This document shows positions 22,861 to 32,944 of a DNA stretch of 64,000 nucleotides, one piece after another. A program made the translations under genes and the position numbers. The stretch spans positions 250,185,510 to 250,249,509 of the forward strand of contig NC_092877.1 of the NCBI RefSeq assembly GCF_028372415.1. The letters are read 5' to 3'. This stretch comes from Notamacropus eugenii (lineage: Eukaryota; Chordata; Mammalia; Diprotodontia; Macropodidae). The notes under the pieces are model-generated. The model saw only the letters and a program-made list of their open reading frames with translations, was not told where the DNA came from and made no database searches. How positions within the stretch are numbered: position 1 is the stretch's first letter; every line of letters starts with the position of its first letter.

Positions 22861-23059
22861 ACTGTCAATTTCCCTTAACTCTATTTCCTCACTTTACATT
22901 CACTTCTCAACACTTTTCTTTCCTCTCTTTCAATTAATAAGCATTTATTTTGTCTCCCTCTCCCTTTTTCTCCAATAGGAATAACAACCACAACAACAAA
23001 CATAACAAAATATTTGCAATAAATATATATTATTAAGCAAAACTAATTCCTTTGTTGAT

Positions 23060-23590
23060 CATGCCCAAACCTGATTCTGTTATCAACTGAGTCTACTCTT
23101 AGTAAAATTATCTGTGACATCTTAATTACCACATCTTACTGCCCTTGCTCAGTCTTTCTTAATGTCTCTGCAGCATTTGAAATTACTAATAACATTCTCT
23201 TCACAGATAATCTCTCTTTTCTCATCTTTCATGAAACTGTTCTCTTTTGGTTTTCTTCTTACCTGCATGACCATTCCTTCTCAATCTCGTAAGTTGATGG
23301 TTATTCATATTCACTCTAAATGTGAGTAAATTTCAGGGGCTTACTTATCTTCTGTCTACTCTCTTTCTCACTTGTTGACCTAATTAGCTTCCATAGGTTT
23401 AATTATGATCTCTAAACAGATGATTTCCAAATCTATATTTCAATACTAGTCTCTTTTTTTTCCAGTTGTAAATTTCCAATTTTCTGTTTCACATGACATA
23501 GTGGTCTATATTAGGCATCTCAACTCTCCATATTCAAGAGAAAGCTCTATCTTTTCTGATAACCTATCCCTTTTTGAAACACCTTAATTT
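23060..23590 (+). mobile_element. L2 LINE ORF2 fragment (reverse transcriptase region)
   Basis: The plus strand follows the L2 reverse transcriptase coding sequence: 'gtctctgcagcatttgaaat' (the AAFDT-like segment), 'ctgttctcttttggttttct', 'tgaccattccttctcaatct', 'tttaattatgatctctaaac' and 'agatgatttccaaatctata' (the ADD-type catalytic loop region), then 'taggcatctcaactctccat'. Stops and indels are frequent. Confidence 0.75.
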
Positions 23591-23594
23591 TATA

Positions 23595-23828
23595 GGAGGC
23601 AGCTAGGTAGTTTATTAGATGAGAGTGCTAGGCCTAGATTCAGAAAGACCTGAGTTCAAATGAGGCCTCAGACACTTAGTACATGTGTGTTCCTGGGCAA
23701 GTTACTTAATATTTTTGCCTTGATCCACTGGAGAAGAAAATGGAAAATCAAACCAGTATTTTTGCCAAGAAACTCCATGAATAGGATCATGAGAACTGGA
23801 CAGGACTAAATAGATTGAGCAACAACAC
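23595..23828 (+). mobile_element. Marsupial CORE-SINE, near full length
   Basis: It starts with the tRNA-like head 'ggaggcagctaggtagttta', followed by 'gacctgagttcaaatgaggc' (box B region), 'ctcagacacttagtacatgt', 'tcctgggcaagttacttaat', the CORE and 'aaccagtatttttgccaaga', and ends in 'gagcaacaacac'. The order matches the full-length SINE. Confidence 0.9.
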
Positions 23829-25600
23829 ATTCTATCAAGGGCAAAACATCCATAAACGTTTTTCAGGTAAGCTTCATTTTATCATGTCTTCCTCTTTTTG
23901 TACTTGTAAAATTTGTTCTTTGTACTTTGCAAGACTTTTCATTTATCTGTATTGATTTGTCTCTTCTTAAATTCAGTCCATTTCATTAGTCTGTTGAGAT
24001 TTTTTATCCCTTTTCTATCATTCATTGTGTTTGCTATTCCTCTCATCTTTGCAACAAATCTAATAAATAGGCCATCTATTCTTTCATAAATAAAATGTTG
24101 TTTTAGGATCTGTATTTTAGAAACACATCTTATAAAAGATTTGTAATAATAGCATTTTTGTGCTCTCTATATTGTATTTAGCACTTCAGTGAGTAGTTAC
24201 CATTATAGTAAGGCTCCAGTGAAGCAAGGACTTAATGTATTACATTATAATATATATTAAATATGTGTATATCTGTATATGTATATACATACACATGTAT
24301 ATATATATTAATTATATCGACATATTTAAATACTTTCTTGAAATCCCTAAGAGGAAGTTCTTGGTATGTTCATGGAATTATAGAACAAATAAGGGTATTA
24401 GAAGTAGTCACAGCATATATCCTCTTAGAATCTCCGAAGGCAGGGGGAATTGCAATTAGGGAACCTATATTTACTGCATTTTATATTTTCCTTTCAGTTC
24501 ATTATAATACCCATGATTAGGCACTCTTTTGTAATCATAAAACTTTAGATATTATAAGGTCTGCATGGACAGGATTTATGTCTATGTAAATTTGACTTAC
24601 TAATTCACTTTATATTCTTGCCACTAATTTCTTTCCTTTCCTCAATTTCACCCTATATCTTTTCTAAAACGTTACATTCACCTCATACATTCACTCACTC
24701 CACAATTGCTTTCTCTAAGAAATTCATTTAAAACAATGAAAACATAGACATCCAAATTTCCATAAATTTATTAGAAGTTCAGTTGCATTGGAGGTGAGGG
24801 GAAGCCTTTATCTTAGAAAAATCATATCAGTTTCCTTATTATTGTTTTATTCTTAAAATGTAATTTTGTTTTACTTTCTTATACAAATGATAGATAAATT
24901 AGTTGAACTTTACTATTTATGCATTTCTGTTCTGGTTTATCCTATTTATCTGCCACCTACCGGCAAAAACTGTATAAAATTTCAGTTATATCCAAAAGAA
25001 TGAAATAAATATCAACATTCCTGCTATACCAAACAGTAATCAAACTCAGCTGATTTTATATGCTTTTTCTTCCCTTCCTCAGAAATATACTTGACATATT
25101 TTTATTCCAAATAATTTTAAAGCCATCAATAAAATAAACATTAAAATGTTAATGATGTTTATACTTTTCTTAATTTACTAGTTAATAATGATGTCATTTT
25201 TCTATTATACAGAGGCAATATCATTTTCCTTATCATATCCTAAGATCTCAAGGTCATAATTATATTATGAATTTTTTTATGTAACAAAGAAGCTCTCAGT
25301 CTCTTTGAAAAGCAAAATTCAACGAAAGTGTGAAAGAATGTCTTCATTATCTTAACCTCCACAGTGCTCTCAAACAGAACTAAGGGATTATTAGCTCCAT
25401 TGTTCAGAAAAGGATGGACTTTTAATCTACTCTTAAATTCCCTTCTGGCTCTTGTGAGAAATAGATTGTAAGGGGGCAAATTTTCATAAGCCTAGGACAC
25501 AGAGCACATTTCTTACCATATTACAAAAGAAGACAGTAAGGTGATAAATTCTAGGAGAGGATATTCTGTGTCAAGATTTGTAGGCTGATACTCAATGACT
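23829..25600. other. Unassigned interval
   Basis: AT-rich sequence with a short TA/CATA zone (24235-24310). No recognised element and no coding frame beyond 85 codons. Confidence 0.4.
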
Positions 25601-25604
25601 TTGG

Positions 25605-25698
25605 GCAGCTAGGCAACATAATAGAGTGCCTGAGCTGGACTCAGTTTGCTCATCTGTAAGATGAGCTAGAGAATAAATTGGCAAGCTACTCTAATATC
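25605..25698 (+). mobile_element. Marsupial CORE-SINE, rearranged fragment
   Basis: The head 'gggcagctaggcaacataat' followed by 'agagtgcctgagctggactc' is joined to 'agtttgctcatctgtaagat' and 'ttggcaagctactctaatat', so the middle of the element is deleted. The sequence stops at the T-run of the HAL1, which suggests the HAL1 inserted in or at the end of this SINE. Confidence 0.75.
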
Positions 25699-26504
25699 TT
25701 TTTTTTTCCCATTTTATTTTATTTTATTTTATTTTTTATTAAATTTTTAATTTTGGGTTACAAATTTTCTCCCCTTTTTGCCCCCTCCCCCCCCCAGACC
25801 CAAGTTTTCTAATTGCCCCTGTGACCTATCTGCTCTCTCCTCTATCCTCCCTCCCTGCCCTTGTCTCTGTCTTCTCTTTTGTCCTGTAGGGCCGGATAGC
25901 TTTCTTGACCCCTTAACCTATGTTTCTTGTTACCCAGTGGTAAGAACATTACATTTGGTCCTAACACTTTGAGTTCCAACTTCTTTAGCTCCCACCCTCT
26001 CTACCCCTTCCCCTCGGAAGACAGGCAGTTCAATATAGGCCATATCTGTTTAGTTTTGCAAATGATTTCCATACTAGTTGTGTTGTACAAGACTAACTAT
26101 ATTTCCCTCCATCCTGTCCTGTCCCCCATTACTTCTATTTTCTTATGGTCCTTTCCCTCCCCGTGAGTGTCGACCTCGTATTGCATTCTCCTCCCCATGC
26201 CCTCCCCTCTATCCTCCCCCCCTTCCTGCTTGTGCCCCTGTCCCCCACTCTCCTGTAGTATGAGATAGGTTTTCCTATCAGAATGAGTGTGCATTATATT
26301 CTTTCCTTTAGTGGAATGTGATGAGAGTACATCCCATGTTTTTCTCTTGCCTCCCCTCTTTATCCCACCACTAATAAGTCTTTTGCTTGTCTCTTTTATG
26401 AGAGATAATTTGCCCCATATAACTTCTCCCTTTCTCCTCCCAATATTTCTCTCTCACTGCTTGATTTCATTTTTTTTTTTTTTTAGTATATGATCCCATC
26501 CTCT

Positions 26505-26572
26505 TCAATTCACTCTGTGCACTCTGTCTCTATGTATGTGTACGTGTGTGCATGTGTGTGTGTGTGTACTCC
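26505..26572. repeat. Short TCTG/TATG/TG repeat in the HAL1 3' UTR
   Basis: A run reading 'cactctgtctctatgtatgt' then alternating TG. It sits just 3' of ORF1 in the element, at the position where the older HAL1 at 6975-9812 has a 320-base compound microsatellite. Confidence 0.8.
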
Positions 26573-26702
26573 CACCCAGTGCTCAGATACTGAAATGTTT
26601 CAAGAGTTATAAATATTGTCTTTCCATGTAGGAATGTAAACAGTTCAACTTTAGTAAGTCCCTTATGATTTCTCTCCGCTGTTCGCCTTCCTATGGTTCT
26701 CT

Positions 26703-27790
26703 TCATTCTTGTGTTAGAAAGTCAAATTTTCTTTCCAGCTCTGGTCTTTTCATCAGGAAAATTTGAAAGTCTTCTATTTCATTGAAGGACCATTTTTTCT
26801 CCTGAAGTATTATACTCAGTTTTGCTGGGTAGGTGATTCTTGGCTTCAGTCCTAGTTCCTTTGACGTCCGGAATATCCTATTCCATTCCCTTCTATCCCT
26901 CAATGTAGAAGGTGCCCGATCCTGTACTATCCTGATTGTATTTCCACAATACTTGAATTGTTTCTTTCTAGCTGCTTGCAATATCTTCTCCTTCACCTGG
27001 GAACTCTGGAATTTGGCCACAATGCTCCTAGGAGTTTCTCTTTTTGGATCTCTTTCATGCGGTGTTCTGCGGATTCCTTGAATATTTATTTTGCCTTCTG
27101 GTTCTAGAATCTCAGGGCAGTTTTCCTTGATAATTTCATGGAGGATGATGTCTAGGCTCTTCTTTTGATCATGGTTTTCAGGTAGACCCAGAATTTTTAC
27201 ATTGCCTCTCCTGATTCTATTTTCCAGGTCAGTTGCTTTTCCAATGAGATATTTCACATTATCTTCCATTTTTCGAATCTGCGCGGTATGTTCTGAGATA
27301 TCTGTCTTTCTCGAAAAGTCCAAAGCTTCCATCTGTACCATTCCAGATTTGAGAGATCTATTTTCTTCAGTAAGCTTTTGAATCTCCTTTTCCATTTGGT
27401 TAATTCTGCTTTTGAAAGCATTCTTCTCCTCATTGGCCACTTGCACCTCCCTTGCCAGATGAGTTAGGCTAGTTCTCAAGGTGCCAATTTCTTCAAGATT
27501 TTTTTGGTTCTCCTTTAGCAGGGAGCTGATCTGTTTTTCTGCTTCTCCCTTATCCCTCTCATTTCCCTTCCCAGTCTTTCCTCCACCTCTCTAACTTGAT
27601 TTTCAAAATTCCTCTTGAGCTCTTCCATGGCCCGAGCCCATTGGGTGGGCTGGGGCACAGAGTCCTCGATTTCTGTGTCTTTGCCTGATGGCAAGCCTTG
27701 TTCCTCCCCATCAGAAAGGAAGGGAGGAAGTGATTTTTCTCCCATAAAGTACCCTTCAATAGTTTTATTTCTTTTCCCTTTTCTTGGCAT
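26703..27790 (-). pseudogene. HAL1 ORF1 (ORF1p), one frameshift from intact
   Basis: This encodes an L1 ORF1p-type nucleic-acid-binding protein, known in L1 as a trimeric RNA chaperone of the cytoplasmic ribonucleoprotein. The first 91 codons (27790-27515, start MPRKGKRNKTIEGYF) run through a charged segment with ELKRNFENQVREVEERLG. Near 27550-27560 the frame shifts by one base. The remaining 258 codons (27479-26703) continue the coiled coil (KNAFKSRINQMEKEIQKL), then the RRM (NVKILGLPE at the first strand, PRSIVAKFQ at the RNP1-like strand), then the C-terminal domain with RREW and ITYPAKLS, and end at a proper stop after KFDFLTQE. Total span is 1088 bases, about 362 codons. No other break is visible. 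With the frameshift the protein would be truncated, so I call it a pseudogene. Confidence 0.88.
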
Positions 27791-27799
27791 TGTCTCCCC

Positions 27800-28607
27800 C
27801 TAGTGGCCTGACCTCTGAATGTTCTCCTCACATCCACCTCGCCTCCTGGTCCTCCCAGCCAGCGTTTGGAGACTGAGATTCAAATGCTGCTTCCCGCCTT
27901 AGGACTTTTGGCGGGGGCAGGGCTGTTATTCAGTGTTAAATTAGGCTCAGGTGCTGAAGTCAGGGTCAGGGCCGCCTCTCTGACTCAATTCCCTCAGGAG
28001 GTTTATACACAGACCTTCCACAATGCATCCAGGCTCCTGCTAGTTTGGGGAGCCCCAGTCTGCAGCCGCCTCTCAGCCCCCACCTCCTGGGGGGGCCCGA
28101 GCTATGGGGGCACCACGCTCCCCTCTCAACCCGCCAAAGAGACTGTCTCACCTACCCCCGTCAGTCACCTGTTGGTGGGGGGCACGTGCAACTGCTGAAG
28201 ATCCCGCCTCTGGAACCCTCTCAGCACTTTGTCTCTTGGAGCCGCAGCCGCCGTCGCTGCCCAGGTCCGGACTGGGCACCGTGTCTGCAGCGCAACGGAC
28301 CTTTTGCGAGAGGTTTGCAGGTCCCTCTGTGGGTGGGGGGACCCGCGTGGCCTCTGGATCTCTTTCCCACGGTGTCGCTGCAGCGGCAGGGCTGCTCTCC
28401 TCTTCCCACCCTGGCGTCCAGTCCCCGGCACGAAGGTCCCCCCGTGAGAGGTTTGCAGGTCTCTCCGGAACAGAAATCTCCTTCGCTCCAATATTCCGTG
28501 GTCTCTGGGTCCAGAATTCGCCCTGGGTTAGTCCCCTTTGCCATTCTGTGGTTTGTGTGTTCGGAGCTATGTGTATGTGTATCTTTCTACTTTGCCATCT
28601 TGGCTCC
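27800..28607 (-). promoter_or_regulatory. HAL1 5' UTR / internal promoter, GC-rich
   Basis: The most GC- and CpG-rich stretch in the window. At its outer end lies the L1-type YY1 motif AAGATGGC on the minus strand (28594-28607 region). A 16-base direct repeat, gagaggtttgcaggtc, occurs at 28308-28323 and 28446-28461, which hints at partial monomer structure. Because stops are rare at this composition, overlapping frames of 107-190 codons are open on both strands, and these are not evidence of genes. Confidence 0.75.
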
Positions 28608-28955
28608 GCCACTATGACTGAGTAATTTTATTGTTAAGACGTACAACTGATTTAAAAATATATTTGTGTGATTTACTCTATATTCTATATATTTTGCTAC
28701 TGCCTGTTAAAGTCATGTGTTGAAATTTCATGAAAGACATAGAGGTCAATACCTGCCAAGCTACATTTGGCAAGTACTAGGAGGAATAAGAAGTAAGAGA
28801 GTTTCAGAGGCTGTCATTGCCTCAATCAATCACAACATGGTTTGAGAGTTTTAGAGCAGTGGCCAATTTTATCCAGCCTCTTTTATCTTCCTTCTTGGAA
28901 CTGAACAGTTCCCAACCTTGGAGGACTTTTCTGGCCAACACGAATCTCCAGGTTT
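28608..28955. other. Unassigned interval
   Basis: Flank of the HAL1 5' end. AT-rich, with no recognised element. Confidence 0.4.
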
Positions 28956-28959
28956 AAAT

Positions 28960-29570
28960 ATAGCTTCTCTTTTGCTCTTCCCTATAACAGCAAGGACACA
29001 GATACACAAGACAGCCTGCTGTACAAGTCCTTAGATCTGCTTTTCTAAAAGGAAAGCAACTTTTGAGGGGTCAACAATCTACTTTGATCAAGCACATATA
29101 TCATTCACTTAGTTCAGGTGAAAAAGTCAGCACCCTGAACTTCAGAGAAAATACAAAGTGAGAAATAAAGACCAATAGACAAGGCTTCCAACTATCTGAC
29201 CATAAGCAATACATACATCAGAGTATGTATGTATTCATACTCTGGATTCAGCTGTCTGACTATTACATACATTCACATTTACCAGAGAGAGAAGCACCAA
29301 CATCTGGATTTTCAAAGCCAAGGGGCTCCTTAACAGCTACCTAGAGTCTCATCTGATCAAATAACACTCCAAATGAGTAAGCCTTAAAACAAATCCTCAT
29401 CTCAGAGTATATATACACTTTTCAGAGCCAGTCAGTATAAAGACCATTGAGAACCAGTGCCTCATTAGAAATTAATAAAAGGTGTGGGCCTTCCTACAAA
29501 ACAAATCTCTCCTAATCAAGCTTCCCTAGATGCTCAGGCCCATAAATGGGTAGGGATGATCTTAAACTCT
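28960..29570 (+). mobile_element. LTR-like interspersed repeat (family not identified)
   Basis: A segment homologous, on the same strand, to 44165-44530. Both have a version of 'ttagatctgcttttctaaaa', 'caacaatctactttgatcaa' and 'agaaataaagaccaatagac'. Within it are a TATA-like box (gagtatatatacac, near 29405) and, about 70 bases downstream, aataaaagg (near 29475). That layout would fit an LTR (U3-R with polyadenylation signal), but I cannot define TG...CA ends. Treat it as a dispersed repeat of probable LTR origin. Confidence 0.45.
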
Positions 29571-29957
29571 CATTAATATAATTAACATTGTACTCTCCTC
29601 TTAGTTTATAATAGATGACAATAACTGAGAGGCTAAAATTTCATGGTTTCCTTGTCTTAATAGAGTTCCCAGTCTCCTAGAAACTCCTTTTGCCCTGGTT
29701 TTATGGAAGAAAAAGTCTTCACTCATTAACGAGGACATACAGCCATTACCGTCCAAGTCACTGGAAGGAACTGTAAGCAATGGTGGACAAGGTTACCTTT
29801 CTCCTGACAAAGCTTTCAAACACAGCCCACTTTTGCAAACCTGTATTCAAAATTTTGCCCTACCTTCTGATCCCTGGTGAGAACTCATCCTGGTTTAGAC
29901 CTTATGCTCAGGGGAGGAATCGGATTGTCAACATAAATATTACTATATCTTTCTTTT

Positions 29958-30092
29958 TGGTGAGGCAATTAGGGTTAAGTGACTTGTTCAGGGTCACAAA
30001 ACTAGTGAGTGTCAAGTGTCAGACTGGATTTGAACTCAAGTCCTCCTAATTTCAGGTCCAGTGTTCTATTCACTGTACTACCCACTTGCCCC
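29958..30092 (-). mobile_element. Marsupial CORE-SINE, 5' (tRNA-head) part
   Basis: The plus strand 'ggtgaggcaattagggttaa', 'gtgacttgttcagggtcaca', 'gatttgaactcaagtcctcc' and 'tactacccacttgcccc' is the reverse complement of the SINE from the CORE to the 5' end. The box B complement ggatttgaactcaa is clear. Confidence 0.88.
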
Positions 30093-30469
30093 TATACTAT
30101 CATTTCTGTAGGAATTCCAGAATGGAAGAAAAAAAAAAAACAAAAACAACTGTGCAGCAGGAGGATAACGTATCACATGTTAGATGCCATGAAAACAGAC
30201 ACACTCTCCAATCAGAGGCAATACCAGCCCCCAAAACTTTCTTATTTATCTAAATATTGCTAAAAGTAGCTTGTCAGGTTTTGAATCTCCAATGCCTTTC
30301 ATTAAATTTCTATTCATGGTTTTGAATAGACGTTGGTCAAAATGTACAACAGAATCAGAGTAAATTACATCATTATTTAAAAAAGTAAAAGCTATACTGA
30401 TACTTAAGCAATGCTGATAAATGAAATTATTGCCTCGTAACCATTATTCCTGAATCCTCTTTCTCTCCT

Positions 30470-30938
30470 CTCTAATAAACATGCTCCTGACCATGCAATT
30501 CCCTTGATCAAGAATTTTCAGTGGTTCCATATTGCCCCTATGATAAAAATAAAATTCCTTTGTCTGGCATTTAAATCCATCATAGTCTAACTCCAAAATA
30601 TCTTTCTAGATTGATTTCACATTTCTTTGGATTACATTTCAATCAAAATGCTCTACTTATTTTTCTCCCTGGACAACTTTTCATCTCTGGAAAACAAAAA
30701 TAAGCATATGCTGTTACCTATTCCTGGAATATCCTTTTCCTTTTCTCTACTTCACACATTTCCTAACTTTTTAAAAACATAGCTCAGGTGCTACCTCCTA
30801 CAGGAAACCTTTCTTGACCTTCTCTACTTGTAACTATTAGTGCTCTCCTCACTCTTTAAAATTCTTTGTACTAACTATAAATTTTGTTTAAAATGTGTGC
30901 TTATATGTTACCTTCCAATAAAAATGAGAGTAATGTCT
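30470..30938 (+). mobile_element. L2 LINE fragment (C-terminal coding part to near the 3' UTR)
   Basis: The plus strand has 'ttttcagtggttccatattg', 'aaaattcctttgtctggcat', 'ttaaatccatcatagtctaa', 'acctattcctggaatatcct' and 'caggtgctacctcctacagg', the order of the L2 ORF2 end ('ctccagtggctccctatt... ctgtttggcatttaaagccc... tggaatgctctccc... ccaccttctacaggaagcc'). Confidence 0.75.
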
Positions 30939-31070
30939 AAGCATTTATATACTGCTTTTAAGTTCTCCAAAGCACTTTAAATTTGTTATTTTATTTGGTC
31001 CTCACAATAACCCTGGGAAACATATGCTACTAAAATCCTCATTTACTCTCAGATTGGAAACCAAAGAGAA
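30938..31070 (-). mobile_element. MIR fragment
   Basis: The plus strand 'actttaaatttgttatttta', 'tttggtcctcacaataaccc', 'tgggaaacatatgctactaa' and 'aatcctcattta' is the reverse complement of the MIR 3' half ('gatcctcacaacaaccctgtgaggtaggtactattattatccccattttac'). Confidence 0.75.
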
Positions 31071-31339
31071 ATTAGTATTAGGGACTCTGAAGAAGACAAC
31101 ATAAAAAATAAGCTGATATTGGAATTAAGGAATATTACTGCTACTAGATAGTGCATGATTAATAGTCATTTTGCATCTCTATTTCTAACAAAACAATAGA
31201 CCTCAGCAGAAGCAAGATGCTTAATTATAAATACAAAGATCCTTATCAGAAAACCTATTAAGGGAAATATCCATATGAACAAAATAGGTTAGATAAGGCC
31301 TGCCAAAAGAAAGAAGGATATATAGTATGAACTTCTTAT

Positions 31340-31910
31340 GGGCTTATCCTCTCAATTCTCATTAATTCTCAAGTCTCTTCTGAGAAAGACTGTGAAGGCT
31401 TGACAGTTGGAGAGACTTGATACTGAGGGCTGGACTTACAGTCAGGAGTAATCTTTTCACAAATGTGTAGGACAGATGAAAACACTCAAAAATGCCAAAG
31501 TCAGGGTTCGAGTACAGAAAGGGCTTTTTATTCTTTTTCTGAAAAAAAGTCACAGTCCCCAGGTGCTCAAGTAGCAGTAGTCTGGGAAGTGGACTTGTTG
31601 GCCTGGAGAAATAGATTTTTATACCCCTAAGCAAGCCCCCTAACCCTGTCCTTATTCGTTTCCTCATTGGCTGAGTACTTGGGGAGGTACAATCTCACCA
31701 AGATGGCTACCTTCCAACAGAAACAATTTTGCCTAGATTTAGCTGTGGAAAAACCAGGAAGCAGGGAAGGTCACCACCCAGGCTGACATGGATTTTGGGA
31801 CACGGAAACTTACCAGGAACTACTGAGACTTAAGATGATGTATGGAAGCTCAATGAAAGGGGAGGGTCCTTCCCGTCTTCTGCTGAGGAAATTACACTAT
31901 AGGCCATCCT
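31340..31910 (-). mobile_element. Solo retroviral LTR (endogenous retrovirus remnant)
   Basis: On the minus strand the order is that of an LTR promoter: a CCAAT box (agccaatgagg, near 31668), a TATA box (ggggtataaaaatc, near 31618), then about 80 bases on a polyadenylation signal (agaataaaaagcccttt, near 31530) inside an R-like segment, and a U5-like stretch to about 31340. No gag, pol or env sequence is adjacent, so it is a solitary LTR left by recombination. The exact TG...CA ends and the target duplication are not clear. Confidence 0.62.
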
Positions 31911-32184
31911 CCCCACAAACATGTCCTAGTTATGTGTTCATTAGACAATCATACTCCCATAGTCTTAGTTTTCTCAGTCATTTGCCACTTAGGCTATCTG
32001 TGAGGAACACATTTCATAAACATCATAGTACTACATGCATCATTTAAAAAATACCATAATACTCATATCAATTTACACTGATGAGTGAAAAAATTATAAC
32101 AACTCCCATTACAATATATTATATCTTACTAACTTGATATCTATTGTGATGGATCCGATAAGAGAAAGCAGATTGATATAATAG

Positions 32185-32282
32185 ATAGGAAGTAGCCCTC
32201 AGGGTCAAGAAGACCTGGGTACAAGTCTCATTTCTAACACAGCATAGCTCTATGCCCCTGAGCTTGTCACTAAACAGAAGCC
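32185..32282 (+). mobile_element. MIR/CORE-SINE fragment
   Basis: The run 'gaagacctgggtacaagtct' (box B region) then 'catagctctatgcccctgag' and 'cttgtcactaaac' follows the SINE 5' half in order. It is diverged. Confidence 0.55.
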
Positions 32283-32306
32283 TATACTGCCCATGGGCGA
32301 CTTATG

Positions 32307-32368
32307 GACTGCCAAAGGATTTCAGTTTACTGAAGTTTATGTGAAAGCTGACAAATCTTTTGGCAGTC
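32307..32368. ncRNA. Pre-miRNA-like hairpin (candidate only)
   Basis: The arms gactgccaaaggattt and aaatcttttggcagtc pair over 16 positions (one G-U). A small bulge and further short pairing (cag with ctg, ttt with aaa) lead to a loop of about 12 bases. The 62-base hairpin is compact and far better paired than chance neighbours. It could be a microRNA precursor, a tiny palindromic MITE, or an accidental inverted repeat. No expression evidence is available. Confidence 0.35.
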
Positions 32369-32564
32369 ACTGGGCTGTATATTGTGCAGTCCTGGGCTAG
32401 AGCAATAGACTTCAAACCAGGAAATCCTTATGTCAAATCCTGCTACCATTAATTATTAATTGTCATACTGTAGGAAATAAATATCTTGCTCAGTATGGAA
32501 AATACTCAATAGAAACTTATCTTCACCAAATTAATATATGAAATAGAAACAGAATCATAGCCTA

Positions 32565-32760
32565 ATTAATTATTACGAAATTTACTGATTTTGTGACTTG
32601 ACCCTGGGCAAATCATTTGTCTGCCTCTGTGTCCTCATTTATAAAAAGAGGATAATGATTGCACCATCTTCTCAAGGTTGTTGTGATAAAATGAGATAAT
32701 ATTTGTGAAGTGCTTTCCAAACCGAAAAGTGTGATATGAATGCTAGCTATTGTGATTTTT
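32565..32760 (+). mobile_element. MIR element
   Basis: The plus strand 'gtgacttgaccctgggcaaa', 'tcatttgtctgcctctgtgt', 'cctcatttataaaaagagga', 'taatgattgcaccatcttct' and 'ataatatttgtgaagtgctt' follows MIR from the CORE to the 3' end. Confidence 0.85.
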
Positions 32761-32944
32761 ATTAAGCATCTCAGTGTGTCAGAAAATTTTCTACAACTCT
32801 AAAGTTCAGAGAAAGCAACAATACCTCACCAGAACTTCCCTACATTGTAGACATGATAAGTCCAATAAGGGAAAAAAATCTCAAAATTAATCTCACTGAT
32901 AATAAATACTTACCTATTCATGCAGTTTTAAAATTATATTTGAC

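Larger units (their letters stand above)
25699..28607 (-). mobile_element. HAL1 (half-L1) retrotransposon, full length and well preserved
   Basis: Read on the minus strand it starts at GGAGCCAAGATGGC (28594-28607), has a GC-rich, CpG-containing 5' UTR (28593-27800), ORF1 (27790-26703), a roughly 1-kb 3' UTR, and an A-rich tail seen as (TTTTA)n and poly-T at 25699-25740. ORF2 is absent, as in HAL1 families. Such elements are known to depend on L1 ORF2p in trans. Retained CpGs and an almost open ORF1 mark it as the youngest L1-type copy in the window. I could not find a convincing target site duplication. Confidence 0.88.

Noticed and set aside
22602..22868. Highly charged or serine/leucine/phenylalanine-rich frames
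   Set aside because: They come from the polypurine tract.
26833..27081. 82-codon plus-strand frame opposite the HAL1 ORF1
   Set aside because: It is the antisense shadow of a recognised coding sequence.
27866..28625. Several 107-173-codon frames on both strands over the HAL1 5' UTR
   Set aside because: GC-rich, stop-poor sequence opens many frames at once; only the longest antisense frame is kept as a low-weight finding.
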